A stretch of 64,000 nucleotides of DNA from Carnegiea gigantea (taxonomy: Eukaryota > Streptophyta > Magnoliopsida > Caryophyllales > Cactaceae), in assembly GCA_029747015.1 (NCBI GenBank), contig JAKOGI010000525.1, forward strand, positions 250,501 through 314,500, given 5' to 3'. Every line of letters starts with the position of its first letter. Position 1 is the stretch's first letter. The notes under the pieces are model-generated. The model was not told the DNA's origin, searched no databases, and worked only from the letters and a program-made list of their open reading frames with translations. Below are positions 1 to 11,998 of this stretch, piece after piece. Made by a program: the position numbers and the translations under genes.

Positions 1-1320
1 CACTATATAAGTTGGGGTTTTTATCACTTCAAGGCATTAAAACACAACTTGACTCATAATTTTATTTCATAATCCTAAAGTAAACTCCTTAAGTTTCCAA
101 CTGAAATATAGATTGCCCTAATTAGACATTGTTTGGATGGTGAGAATCCAAGTAGAAACCAGATGAAGTGATGAAACAATGACCATCTTGACCAAGGAAG
201 AATGGCTTGGGCTTTGGTGTAGTTGCCTGTGTAGCAAAGAGTTGGTTTAGGACCTAGTATGCATTAGTAGGTGAGCTTAGGGGGGCTGAGCTAGGCAGAG
301 CACAGACTGGGCAACCCTGGAGCACTTAATTGCATTCGTAAATGGGCCTTTAGGCCACTTGAGCTGGGTTTTTTCTTCTCTTATTTCTTTTCCTCTTCAA
401 TTTGATCCAACCCTTGATTATTTATTTTTCTTCCAATTTTTCAATTCCTACAAAATAAAAAAATATTTTAAAATCCTAATTTAATTGTTTATTGTGAGTA
501 AATATTAGACAATAAAAGAGTGTAAAATGACATAATTTCAGGTTGAACAGGTAAGAGGTCATCCCAAGCATAGATATAATAAAGATCAAGTTTATAGTGC
601 ATATATAAAGGAAAACAAGTTAGAGCTTCATTCAAATCCCTAAAAACTATTTGAACTTCAAAGCCCCTTAAATGCTCCCTTCACAATAATGGTACGGAGA
701 ATCTTAGAAAGTTTGATGCTAGGAATGATGAACGATTTTTTTTAGTTATCTCGAAAAGTGTACAACAAGAGAACCAAAGTAATTAAAGAAAGCATCTATA
801 TACTATTTGATAAAAACATGATTGAAGTGTGAGCTCAATATTCTTCAAAGATTTGAAGATGAGTACATATAAAGGTGATCAAGAAGAAATAAATACTTCT
901 AATAAAACCGTTGCTCAAAGCCTATCTTATGGTATCATAAATCAACTAATAACATAATCATGGCTCTTAAAGTAGAGATCACTAAATATTTAGATGTAGA
1001 CAAGAAGCAATTCAAAAGCAATGCAAGAAACTAGCATTAACGAGAACCTTAAATAGCCAAGGAGAGGATATAAGCTCCTTACACATCATCCTATTAACAA
1101 CATTATCCCATATATCAACTCTAGTGTAAGAACTCATTCTTCTCTTAGAAATTTATGTTTGTTCTCAACACTTGTTTCTCTCATAGAACCCAAGAGTCTT
1201 TGAAGTTCTTATAGGCCTTAATTGGACCTTAGCAATGCAAGAAGAACTCAAGCACTTTAAAAGAAATCAAGTTAGTCCTTAACCACTCAACGGAGAACCA
1301 TATATTCATTGGAACCAAAA
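1..1320. other. Non-coding, nothing recognised
   Basis: AT-rich sequence with stop codons in every frame. It may be the decayed upstream part of the copia element that becomes readable near 1324, but I see no integrase or gag motif, so this is only a guess. Confidence 0.4.
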
Positions 1321-1323
1321 GGA

Positions 1324-2590
1324 TGTTTAGAAATAAGCTAGATGAGTTTGGGAATATGATTAGGAACAAAGCTAGATTTGTGGCTAAGAGTTATAACCAA
1401 GAAAAAGGAATTGACGATGATAATACCTTCATCCCAATTACTTGATCAAAAGTTATTACAATATTGCTTGCTTTTGCATATTTTATGGGCATCAAGTTAT
1501 ACCAAATGGATGAAATATGCTTTTTTAAATGATTACTTGCAAGAAGTTTATGTTAAACACCCTCTAGTTTTGAAACTTCGACCTATGCTGATTATATTTT
1601 AAAGTTGCACAAAGCTTTATATGGGTTAACAAGAGCTATATTTAAAATAGAGAAGACCGTGTCTGTTAAAACAAAGAGGGATTATTGTTTACTTGTCTAA
1701 TACATGTTGGTGATAAATTGTTTGGTGTTACTAAGGATTCCTTGTGCAAATAATTTTCTAAGCTAATAAGTAAGGGATGTGAGATAAGTATGATGGGATA
1801 ATTAAACTTGTTTATTGGACTAAAAATTAAGCAATGCCAAGATGGCATCTTTATCAAGCAAAGGGACTATGTCAAGGAACTTCTAAAGAAACATAACCTT
1901 AGCATGGTAAAACATGCCAAACCTCCAGTGGCCTCAAACTGTAAGCTTGACATGGATACAATTGGTAAGGAAGTCTTCGAAAGATATGGAAACGTATGAT
2001 GGGATCCTTATTATACATAACCATAAACATACTTGATATTATGTTTAGTGTTTGCCTATATGCAAGATTTTAATAAGGGCCCAAGGAATCACACTATAAG
2101 GTTATAAAAAGAATCTTTAGATATCTTGCTAGAACTAAGGACTTTAGCTTATGGTATCTAAAGACGGTGACTTAGAATTTATAGGTACTCTGATGCTGAC
2201 TATGCATGCTACAAAGTTTATAGAAAGAGTACTTCAGGTCTGTGCCAATTCCTTGGATAGCCCCTTATCTCATGGCATTCAAAGAAGCAGTAGCCTTGTC
2301 TACTATTAGGGCCAAATATCTTCTACTAAACCTTACTATGCTGAAATGCTGTGAATCAGTAAGTAGATAAGAGATCTTGGATTGGACAACGAGAAAGTTC
2401 CTATCAAATGTGATAGGCAGAGTGATATTAACATCACTATGAATCCAATATTACACTTAATGACAAAGCATACTAAAATTAGGCATCATTTCATTAGAGA
2501 TCTTGTGGCGAAGGTGATATCCTTCTAGATTTTGTGCTTACTAACATGCAATTGGTTGATGTCAATGTCGAGCCTCTTGATGAAGATTAA
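1324..2590 (+). pseudogene. Ty1/copia pol remnant (reverse transcriptase to RNase H)
   Basis: Conceptual translation with several frame changes gives copia reverse-transcriptase blocks in order: NKARFVAKSYNQ near 1360, a YQMD block near 1500, LHKALYGL near 1605, then FIGLKIKQ and KQRDYVKELLKKHN near 1810-1890. RNase H follows: SDADYACYKVYRKSTSG near 2190-2240, SWHSKKQ near 2272, and NITMNP...RHHFIRD near 2430-2500. This order is the copia order. The wording resembles plant Sirevirus-type elements, which is inference. Stops and frameshifts occur in every domain, including one right after FIPIT at about 1440, so no active polymerase can be made. No gag or integrase was recognised upstream. A purine-rich stretch at 2603-2612 just past the last frame could be its polypurine tract, but the downstream sequence matches a gypsy-type LTR found inverted at 6300-6419, so the copia 3' LTR is uncertain. 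Confidence 0.85.
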
Positions 2591-2615
2591 TGATGTTTTA
2601 TTCAAAGGGAGCTGG

Positions 2616-2760
2616 TGATTTCATAGGATTTGATAGATGAGTGCTTGGGAGTCATTTTAGGGCATCAATATGTTTAATTGTATGATTTATACCCTTATTT
2701 CTACTATTATGCTTGGTTTCGCTTGTTTGTTTTAGGGAAAGGAGCGGATTAACAAATTTG
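2616..2760 (+). mobile_element. LTR fragment, same family as 5077-6419 but inverted
   Basis: About 110 bases here, including AGTCATTTTAGGGCAT and TTAATTGTATGATTTAT, match the reverse complement of 6300-6405. The fragment is therefore the first part of the same LTR family in the opposite orientation. It abuts the copia remnant. Whether it is a separate truncated insertion or a rearrangement cannot be told from the sequence. Confidence 0.6.
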
Positions 2761-5053
2761 GGCCCGCGGAGCAACTAATAGAGCACCAAGTAACCTCAAA
2801 AACACAACGAACATACTCTATGAATTAAGTAGGAAAGGAGTTGACAAAGAAGAAACACAAGCTATGTACATATCCAATGCCAATCACTTGTTCAGTTTTT
2901 CTCTCTATTTTGTAAAATTCTTTCTTCTCCTTTTTTTAACATGATTTTTTGCTTTTTTTCCTTTTCGCTTTGGAAAAATAAAATAAGAATTCAACTATGA
3001 AAGGCATAGGACCACCAGTAGTCAACCCAGTAATTAATGCATTAGATAGGCAACCAATATCAGCATAAAGGGAACACTCCAAATCTATAATACCATCATC
3101 CCCTCATCAAGCCAACATACCAAGCAACCATAACCTCAATTGGTTCCATAAGCTTCCCACAAATAAACTTGAAGTGATGCTCCATAGAATTTGGCTTAAG
3201 GATAGGAACATATGTACGATCAAGGGTAGGATATTTGGCTATGTGGCTAAAATGACTAAAGAAAGAATGCCTCTATCATATCATCAACTATACACATGCT
3301 AATGTGATTTTGCATAAGAATCAAGGTAAGTTCTAGAGATGCAATATGGAAGAGTTATACACATGAAAGAACATGAGACTAAATATAATGATTAGTTCAA
3401 ATAAAGTTCAAAATCTCACGGGACATCTACCACGGTCTCACCTAGCTCACAAAATGAAGCACATGTACCAACAATAATGCTAAAGACTCTAAGTGGGTAA
3501 CATAGTTATCAATCAATATAAGGATTAAAATAAGAAATATCTACAAAACCTGCACAAAAATTTGTTTACACTGAAGGGACCACTCATCAAAAGTCACTCA
3601 AGCTCATGAAAGCTATTTTACTCAGTGAAAGTGCCATTGGAGGACATCTCAAACCAGTCCACGCCATCCTCTATGAAATCCTATATGCAAACCTAAATGC
3701 AACTAAATGCGATACACTAGTGCAAATCAAAGGAAACCTAAAACTATGTGCTCTAACAAGTATACAAACTAATAACCAAAATGGAAAATATGGAATTATG
3801 CTTCCCCACGCTTAGATAAAGCATTATTTAAAGGAAAGAAAGTAACAGAAGGGAAAGGGAACAAAATATAACGATCTCACCAGGTTAGGTGCTGAGTTCA
3901 CCTAAGCTAAGGCCTCTTAATAACTGGGGCACATGGAGCATCAGCCACTCTATCTCAAACTCAAGATTTAGCCTATCAAATCAAATGCTGTCAAAACACG
4001 TAGGAGTTTATCAAACTCCCAGGACCACAATTTAGAAAACACAATGTAATAGGCAATAAAAAATTCACACCAAAGATAATAAGTATCCTCTTAACCTTAA
4101 CAAAGGCCTTAGAAAAATCATAGGAATGATTAGAGAATGCAGTCTACATGATTTTTCTAGGCAAGTCCTCTAGGTACAAACCATAAGGGTCAATGCAGGG
4201 ATCATAGCCTCCAAAGTAACCTAGGGACACATAATCATCACCATTACCGCCAAGCATATTAAATATGTTATCCTAATAACCCAAATCCATAGTAGCATTA
4301 CAAATCATGGAATTATCAATCAGCACATCACTGTAATTCATGAGGGAAGAAGAGGGTAGTGAACAAAGCGGGGAAACATAGGAATGATGAAAGGAATTGG
4401 CTATGAAAGTCCTCATGTACAAACTCATCACATAACCCCTCCAAATGAGTCTTAACCAGATTATGCACCTTATCAAAAGTATATTCTGACTCGCAACATG
4501 CATCAGCAACACTAAACCTTGCAACTACCCCAAAAGGCTCACCCGTCTCGGGCCCTATGCACTAAGCTAAATGGAAGAATGAATTAGGTAAGATTAGGAC
4601 AAGATTAGTAGTCACACTAAAAAGGGGCATAATATGATCTAGCATGGAATGCATAAGGATTAGGAAAAGAATATCTAGAAACACGACTAGCCTTCTCAAA
4701 CTCAAATGAGTCCCAAGCAATCACTCAAGCAAATACCATTCGTTATCAACACTTTCACTAAGAAAACCCCAATACCCTAAAAGAGCACGGGCTCCACTAT
4801 TCACACTCTCATCAACATGTCCAAAATTTCCTATTTACCCACACGATAATCATATTGAGCAAGAAAGGCATTCAAACGCTTAAAATACCTCCAAAATAAT
4901 TCATACTTGAATTCGGGGAAATAGAAAATTACCATTGTTTTTTCTCAAAAAAATTTTAATTTTTTTAATTTCCAATTTTTTTCTATTTTTTATAAAAAAA
5001 ACAAAATGCTTAGTCAAACCTATCAAGAAAAACTAATACTCGACACTACTCTC
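2761..5053 (-). mobile_element. Degenerate internal region of an LTR retrotransposon
   Basis: This stretch lies directly inside the primer-binding site and LTR at 5054-6419, so on the minus strand it is the internal part of that element. It has no long open frame. I could not recognise gag, protease or polymerase in it. The T/A-rich tract at 4935-5010 next to the primer site is typical of leader regions of this kind. The other LTR of the element was not found in direct orientation. Confidence 0.45.
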
Positions 5054-5067
5054 TGGCAACGGCGCCG
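5054..5067 (-). other. Retrotransposon primer-binding site
   Basis: On the minus strand this reads CGGCGCCGTTGCCA, close to the TGGCGCCGTTGCC primer-binding motif common in plant Ty3/gypsy elements of the Tat/Athila type. It sits about 10 bases inside the LTR end at 5077. Confidence 0.75.
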
Positions 5068-5076
5068 AAAACTTAA

Positions 5077-6419
5077 TGGGCTTGTAAACGCACGGTGGCG
5101 TTGTAGCAATCAAAGTCGATCCGATAGAGACTAGGCTAGGCGAAGCCACCAAGTTGTATTCCCTGAAGAGAAGCTAAGTGAATCAAATGTGTGATTGAAA
5201 TTGAACTATGCTACTTATCTTATCTAATAGATAAAAAAATTATGGAATTTAATCAAATCAAGCAATTTTTTAACTCAAGAATTAAGCAAGGGCCTCTTCT
5301 TTAGATGGGTAATTCCAAAATCGATAATCGAATTATCAAACCCCTCCTTCAAGGTGGAATGAAATTCTTAAATCCAATCAACTGTCATTTCTCAAGGATT
5401 TTTTTATTAATCTAAGATCATTAAGAACACAATTATCAAATTTCAAGGGTTTTTTAAATGGTGAGTCTTTCTCAAGATCCCACGCACATAAGTTAAATCT
5501 TAGTTTTCCAACATCCAATTTCACCTTTCAATCCTTCACCAAATGTCTAAAACAAGAAAGAATTTGATCATGTTTCCAACTAGTAATTTAATGTTTAAAA
5601 TTCAATATGTATAAGCCAAACAAATCAAAGCACTGTTAGATCAAAACAAGAATCGATTCAATCATGAGAATTCAACTCAATTCCAAGATGAACAATTCAA
5701 AACTTAATATAAAAACCTATACTAATCTAGAAGGAATAAAAATCTAATGACAAAAGAGAAGAGAATGGAGAGGAGCTCAGCCAATGCATGCTTGTATAGG
5801 TAGATGCAAATCCGACCCGAAATCCATATAAATCTTCACCTTCAGCTTGCTCTCAACTCTCCCCAATGAAGTCTAAATCCTAACTAGATGGTGTATTATG
5901 ATGGAATGGAATGGAATGGAATGATGGAAAATAAGGCTAGAATCGGCCTTTATCGCAGAAATTAAAGCTGTCAAACGTCACGATAGCTTGGAAAATGAAC
6001 AGCCGTGAAGAAAACTACTAATTCAGGGAGTAGGGCTAACCACGTGGAGCTCGTGGGGGGACCCCATGGACCATGTACCCCCACAGCCTAACCTTGGTGC
6101 CCACTGCCTCGGTCGTTCTCTCTTGCTCCTTTTACTACTTCTTCCTGGAACTTCTTGGATCATGGCACTAACCATGATATGTCCGTATTGAATGTCTTTG
6201 GACCTCTTTTGTTACCTTCTTTGATCCACATGGCCTCAATATCTTTATTCTACTAACACGTTTTAGGCTCCCAAGGTCAAAATCTGCAAACACTTGTCAA
6301 ACAGGTGAAGCCAAGCATAAAAGTAGAAATATGGGCATAAATCATACAATTAAGCTCACTAATGCCCTAAAACGACTTCCAAACACTTATGAAATCCTAT
6401 GCAAATATAGCCTTCATCA
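5077..6419 (-). mobile_element. Ty3/gypsy-type LTR
   Basis: On the minus strand this begins TGATGAAGGC (position 6419) and ends CCCA (5077) just before the primer-binding site, giving a 1343-base LTR with TG...CA ends. A GGAAT pentamer is repeated near 5907-5921. Its first 110 bases recur inverted at 2616-2760. Family assignment rests on the primer-site sequence. Confidence 0.65.
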
Positions 6420-6479
6420 AGGACGCAATCTCCTTTTACATCTCCATTCTCATATCTGTAATAAATTCTTCTTCTTGAA

Positions 6480-8300
6480 GCTCGCCAAGACTAAATGAGC
6501 TACTTTTCATCATATGGCTAGTTTTGTTCATAATCACTTTCCTCATATTCATCGTCCAGTACAATCTCAACAATTCTCATGTTCTGTTCCAGTCCAAGGT
6601 CTAGTACTTCTTCTTACTTAAAATAGTCTAAACTACCAAAGGTTTCAATAAGCTTGTTATCCTTCCTATTTTTGCATTCATTTGCTCAATACCCTACTTT
6701 CATGTATGTCCAAAACTTACAATTGCTTTTTCGGCAGGACAATAAGCAGCTTTTCAAAAAATCTTTGTCTTTTGGGATTTGGCTTGTTATAATATTTTCT
6801 TCTATATTTCTCTTCCCTTTGCCTGTTAAAGCGCTTTTTCTTATAAAATTTTCTTTTTCATCTCTTCTCATGTTCATTTTCCCATTGATGAAGAGTATCC
6901 CAACAGGCCAAAAATAGTTTCTTCATTTTCTTTCTTTCTTTCTTTTTTTTTTTTTTGAGATCAAGACATTGATCATTGACCCATTTTCTTATATAAGAGA
7001 CTCTTGTACTAACAGTATCAATGACATCTTCTTTTTCAAATCATGCAATGTGCTTTTCATTGATTATATAATTTATCGAATAAGATAATTTGTCATAAAA
7101 TATACCAAAATTGATTTCATTATGCCCAATTTGTTATAACATTGACTAAATTCAGTAATATACTTTTTTCAATTTCTCATATCCCAAAGTTCTATGTCAT
7201 TAGTTTTTCTTTGATACTCTCTAACTTTTGTTCGAAATCAAGTCTAGCTCCAATAAATTCAGTTTTAATCTCCTTTTATAATTTGTTTTGAACATAACAG
7301 CTAGTATTTCTACCATTGTTAATATATATTTTACGTTCCTTATCTAATGAGTCATACCTGTTTTGTTAGGGACAGTGCCAGAATAACTATGCTCGATATA
7401 ATTTAGGAATTTTCAGCTATCTATGTAGCATTCTAGTTCAAGACACTATTCATACCCTTTTTCAATGTTCAAATATTTTTTTCTTTATTACGAACTACAT
7501 CGATGTTAAGGATGTAACTTTTGGTTAATTAAAATAAGGCTAATCTCTTTAAAGGATGTGGTTTTTCTTGGGAAGAACTCAAAGGAAAAGTTAGTTGTAC
7601 GTCATGTTAGAGCATATCTAGGTCTTATAAAATGAGTTTTTGTTTCTAGACGATTCACCAAACTTTTCCGGTTTCAAATAACATTATTGACTACATTGGA
7701 TTCGATTTCCTCAATGTTAAATTCTTCTCTAATCTCATTAATTTCACTGTCAATCACCATTTTACCATATCTTTTTTTCAGTTTTCTGTAATTTCTTATA
7801 AAGGAACTACATTAAGATCCTCTAGTTTAATTAAGTTCATCTATTGATATATTTTTTCTTCTAACTGAACATTATTTGTCTCTTCATTATCATTAGATAG
7901 TACTCCTTGTTTTTTTACTATTGCGCCCGCTATTTTGTTTAATTCTTCTGGGTTCTACTCTTTATCGAACATATTATGTAATTTCTCAATATTATACCAC
8001 TTATATTCCATTATCTTTGTCTTTCTCGACCTGTTTAAATTATTTTTCAGTTGATTTTTCTCTTACTTCTTTTTCGATTTTTATATCTTGCAATGGACAT
8101 AAGTTTTTGTTTTTTAGGTTTTGAAAAGAACATTTATGCTAAAATGGAATACTAATACTTAAATTTGATTTTTCACTATCTCTAACTTTGTTAGTTAAAG
8201 AAAGATAGATTACAAACAATTGCTTTTTTATCTCCTTAGCTTCAGTCTTTATTTTTGCTAATTTTGCCTTTAATTCTAAAATTGCATCAATGATATAGTT
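6480..8300 (-). pseudogene. Possible endogenous pararetrovirus (caulimovirid) coat-protein remnant
   Basis: On the minus strand near 6686-6760 a conceptual frame contains a decayed zinc-knuckle-like block: a cysteine cluster followed by the ANEC-NRK type ending seen in caulimovirid coat proteins. Two of the expected Cys/His positions are replaced and a stop lies inside. Downstream (6530-6640) the frame turns acidic, as is usual after that knuckle. Further upstream on the minus strand (to about 8300) lysine- and glutamate-rich frames continue with many stops. No reverse transcriptase or movement-protein motif was recognised. The copy is clearly dead. An unrelated retroelement gag with a C-rich knuckle is the main alternative. 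Confidence 0.4.
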
Positions 8301-9974
8301 TAATTGTGGTACTACTGAAGTGGTTCCGTATGTAAGTGCATAACATGTGAATAATTAGATGATGATTCAAGCATTAATTGTGATTAATTATCTTAGTTAA
8401 CTAATAATTATTTTAATTATCTTAATTATTTTTGTCATTAAAAGAGGACTTTAATTAGTACTTATAAGAAAATTTTCTAGTTCTTATACTAGAATGCCAC
8501 CCACATTGTATTTTTTGTCAAAGTAGCGCTCATGTTTTTGCTTGTTCAAGTTTGCCACTCACCTTTTATTTTAGATTCACAATTGCCACTCCAACCTCAC
8601 CCCATTGACTACTGCAGGTTTCTCTTAACTCTTCTTGGGTTTTTTTTTTTTTTTTTAATGGGTAAACTTCTTGTTCTCTCTCTTCTTCGTTCTCCATTGC
8701 CGCCAGACCTAGGTAAGCCAACGAGTTTCATATCCAACACCATAGTCACCTACACGGAGTAAAGATTTGAGCTTCAATTCATCACTAATGTCTCTAACAT
8801 CAACTATAGTAGCCCGAACCTACATCATACTAATTACCTTGGTTAATCTCCATTCAAATTAATCAAGCTGAGCACTGTATTTCAATTCAGCATTCAATGC
8901 ATTTATGCAATTGTAGGTTAAAATGACAAAATGACCTCGCAATAAATATTTAATTATGTTTCGTAGTGGATCATTAATAACTTATACATAACTTAATTAG
9001 ATAAATAAAAAAAATTAGCCCCTTTATAAAAGTGGACAATCATGGAAGACATATATAAATACCCAACATGCTCACCCATATAATATGTAAATAAACCATA
9101 ATGTGAACAAATGAAATACTGATAGATACAAGAGTATCTGATAATTAAAATGGGTAAGATTTATTCTTTTTTTTCTTCTATATAGATCATGGTAAGAATA
9201 GCCTAAATATAATCTCAAGTATTTAAAAAGAGGAATTGTTATGCTACAAAAAACTAAAAAAAGAGAGAGAGAGAGAGAGAGGCGGGAGAAGAGAAAAGAA
9301 AATAATAAATTACAAATATCTAGATTTTTCACTAGTTTGATAAAATCAATACTAATAAAACTAAGTTGACCACCCACCCCAATTTTAACACATCAGAACC
9401 CCAATCCCCCTAATTCCATGCCAACATTTTCCTTCCCCTGCTCTTCCCCCATGTTCGCTACCGCCCAGGCCACCGTACCGCCCAAGACCATCACCTCACC
9501 TCTCCCACTTCCCTCAAGCCTTGTTTTTGGTGTCTAACTTCTCCCTCACTTATTTCTACTGTTTTTATTCTCTAATTCAACTAGTAGTGTGTTATTTTGG
9601 CTTGGATAGATGTTAATTTGTGATAATTTAGAGTTTACCATTATGATTGTGAGTATTTGGAGTAAGTGTTGTTGGTGTTCATGAGGAACTTGAGTATCAA
9701 GTATTAGTTGTGCGGTGGTGCTCATGTAATTAAATTTGATGACTTTTGGGGATTCCCAATTGTGTTTTGAGTATGACCAAAGGTTCTAGGAGCATGGGCT
9801 GTGCTAGGGAAAGGTTGGTGAAGAGTGGGGAGGCTTGAGGTTAACGGAAGAAGATATTTAGGGCTGTAATCAGACCCAAAAATAGGGGCTACTTTATACA
9901 TAAGCTGGTACTGATTGGAGTGTCAAAAAATTGTGATTTTTGATGGATAGGTCTTTCAATAAATTTTCTTTCAA
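8301..9974. other. Non-coding AT-rich region with a GA microsatellite
   Basis: No gene recognised. A poly-T run lies at 8641-8656 and a GA microsatellite at 9262-9281. Open frames here are short and low in complexity. Confidence 0.5.
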
Positions 9975-10729
9975 TTGCCTCTGGAATCACTTCATTTTGA
10001 ATTTTGTGGACAAAGTTATCACAGATTTAGTGAAGTTGTGCATAATACACTAGAGCTGTGCAGGGTTTGCTTAAGCTCAATTTTAGGAGTCGTGTTGTGG
10101 TGGCTATGTTTTGCATTGCGAATGAAAGAGTTGCAGGATGTCCTAATCTTTCCATATTGGGGTTTTAGATCCCAACACGAGGTCGATGGCGAAAGATATG
10201 AACTCTACAATGTAGACCTTGAAACAGTAGTAAAATATCGCGAGACGGTGAATTAGAAAAATTATCTATAATATTAAGGTCAAGTAGAAAGCTTGGGTTG
10301 TATTTTGGGGTGCGAATTGAGTTCTGTTGGAGATTGCACGAAGCATCCTTGTCAGACTTGTTGTAAGTGAACCCCCCCAAAAAAAAAAAAAAGAGCTCAA
10401 TAGATTAGGGAAGATTATAATGAATGATTAATTCGATAATACTAGTTATATTCATCAAGAAAAATATTTAAGTTTTAAAATTATAAGTTCTGAATGAGCT
10501 AGTTACAAAAGATTGCTTATGAATAAATGTTTAATTATTAAGTAAATGGTGCTTGGAATACTCGAAAGAATAACTTTTAGAACCATATTTTGATTACCTT
10601 CAGTTGGAACCATGACAAAACACTAAATTTGCTTACTTGGCCTGACCCTTTTCTTTAATAAGTTACTGAACTATGATGGAATATGAGTGTTGTTAGCCAA
10701 AAGACTGTAAAAGGGAAAGGCGAATGTAT
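9975..10729. other. Anonymous region, no gene recognised
   Basis: A 93-codon open frame at 9975-10256 (+) has no recognisable domain and is probably chance. A C7A14 tract lies at 10372-10392. Confidence 0.4.
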
Positions 10730-10764
<35 letters not shown>

Positions 10765-10839
10765 CAACAACAACAACAACAACAACAATAACAATAACAA
10801 TAATAACAATAATAATAGTAGTAGTAGTAGTAGTAGTAG

Positions 10840-10870
<31 letters not shown>
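10730..10870. repeat. Compound trinucleotide microsatellite
   Basis: About 140 bases of linked trinucleotide blocks: ATA/TAA repeats, then AAC repeats, an AACAAT-type mixed block, TAG repeats, then TAA repeats again. The period of three makes long open frames on both strands (poly-Ile, poly-Thr, poly-Tyr); these are artefacts of the repeat. Confidence 0.95.
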
Positions 10871-11603
10871 TGTTATTATAATAGTCATAGTTAAATAAAG
10901 AATTTAACAAAAATATCAAGGGAAAATTACGAAATATTGTCAAGGTTACAGTTAATAAAAGCGTTTTAAATTACTTAAAACTCTACAAACCATAAATATA
11001 TTACGTATGTATTTCGGCAACAGAATTGAGACAATTTCCATCGTTCCAAACCATAAGCGTATGTTTTACAAAGGAAGAGAGAAACTTCAAGACTCATGTA
11101 CGTTTACTGCTTGTACCTTTTAAATATTCATATATTTTTATAAATACTAAAATCTCATAATATACAAGTGTTTAATGTATCATTTTCAAGCATTGTTTTG
11201 TTACATAATCAAGTGGACCCACCAGTTATCAAATATCAAGGCTTAGGCCCTTCAGTTTACCCGCGCGGCTTTAGGTTAGGCTATCCGATCGGCCTGACTG
11301 GTGTACACTTATCCAATGATCACAGTATACATGTGAGCTCATCAGTTTGGGTTCCACTTTTAGATAATAATCGTTAATAGTTTTAAAATCATTCTTCCCT
11401 CCTGAATTCAAACTAAAGGAATTGAAATATGGCCGCTTACTGAAAAATGAGTTTCTACCTTTACAATATAGGAGGAAAAGTATTGAGCTTTTTCTTACAC
11501 TTTGTATATTTTATGTTTTCATTTTTTAGGCAGACAAATTGTGCAGTCTGCACACCAGGGTGACAACCAAAAGCGTGGGACAAGCTCACAGTGACATATC
11601 TTA
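10871..11603. other. Non-coding, nothing recognised
   Basis: No gene, repeat or mobile-element end was identified before the MITE that starts at 11604. Confidence 0.4.
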
Positions 11604-11995
11604 GGTTCCGTTTGGACATTGGAAAATTTGGTAGAAAGAAAAAAATTTAAAGAAGTTACTTTTATTTTGTGTTTGGTTTAGAGAAAATCACAAAGGAAAA
11701 AAAATATGGAGGAAAATTAGGTGAAAATATTTTTAGAAACAAGTAATGAAATTTTCCTCATAAAATTGTGAAGAAAGTTTGAGGAAAATTCTCTACCTCC
11801 TCCAACCTTACATTCTTAGATGGCATCAGCATAATTTAAGTAGTTCATCAAAATTTAAATTTCTCATCCAAATTCTTGTATTTTTTCCTCAATCTAAACA
11901 AGAGAAAAAACTCATTTTCTCCCTACTTTTTTTCCTTCACATTTTTTTCCTTCAATTTTTCTTTCCACCAAATTTTCGAAGGACCAAACTGAACC
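11604..11995. mobile_element. Tourist-like (PIF/Harbinger) MITE
   Basis: A 392-base element with long imperfect terminal inverted repeats: GGTTCCGTTTGGACATTGG at the left, and GGTTCAGTTTGGTCCTTCG read inward from the right, both followed by AAAATTTGGT(A/G)GAAAGAAAAA. It is flanked by the trinucleotide TTA on both sides (11601-11603 and 11996-11998), the duplication typical of PIF/Harbinger elements. The centre is A/T-rich and non-coding. Confidence 0.85.
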
Positions 11996-11998
11996 TTA

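Noticed and set aside
9072..9377. 101-codon minus-strand frame
   Set aside because: It spans a GA microsatellite and AT-rich sequence with no protein-like motif.
10655..10943. Several overlapping open frames of 70-90 codons on both strands
   Set aside because: They translate a trinucleotide microsatellite (poly-Ile, poly-Thr, poly-Tyr, poly-Val), so they are not genes.
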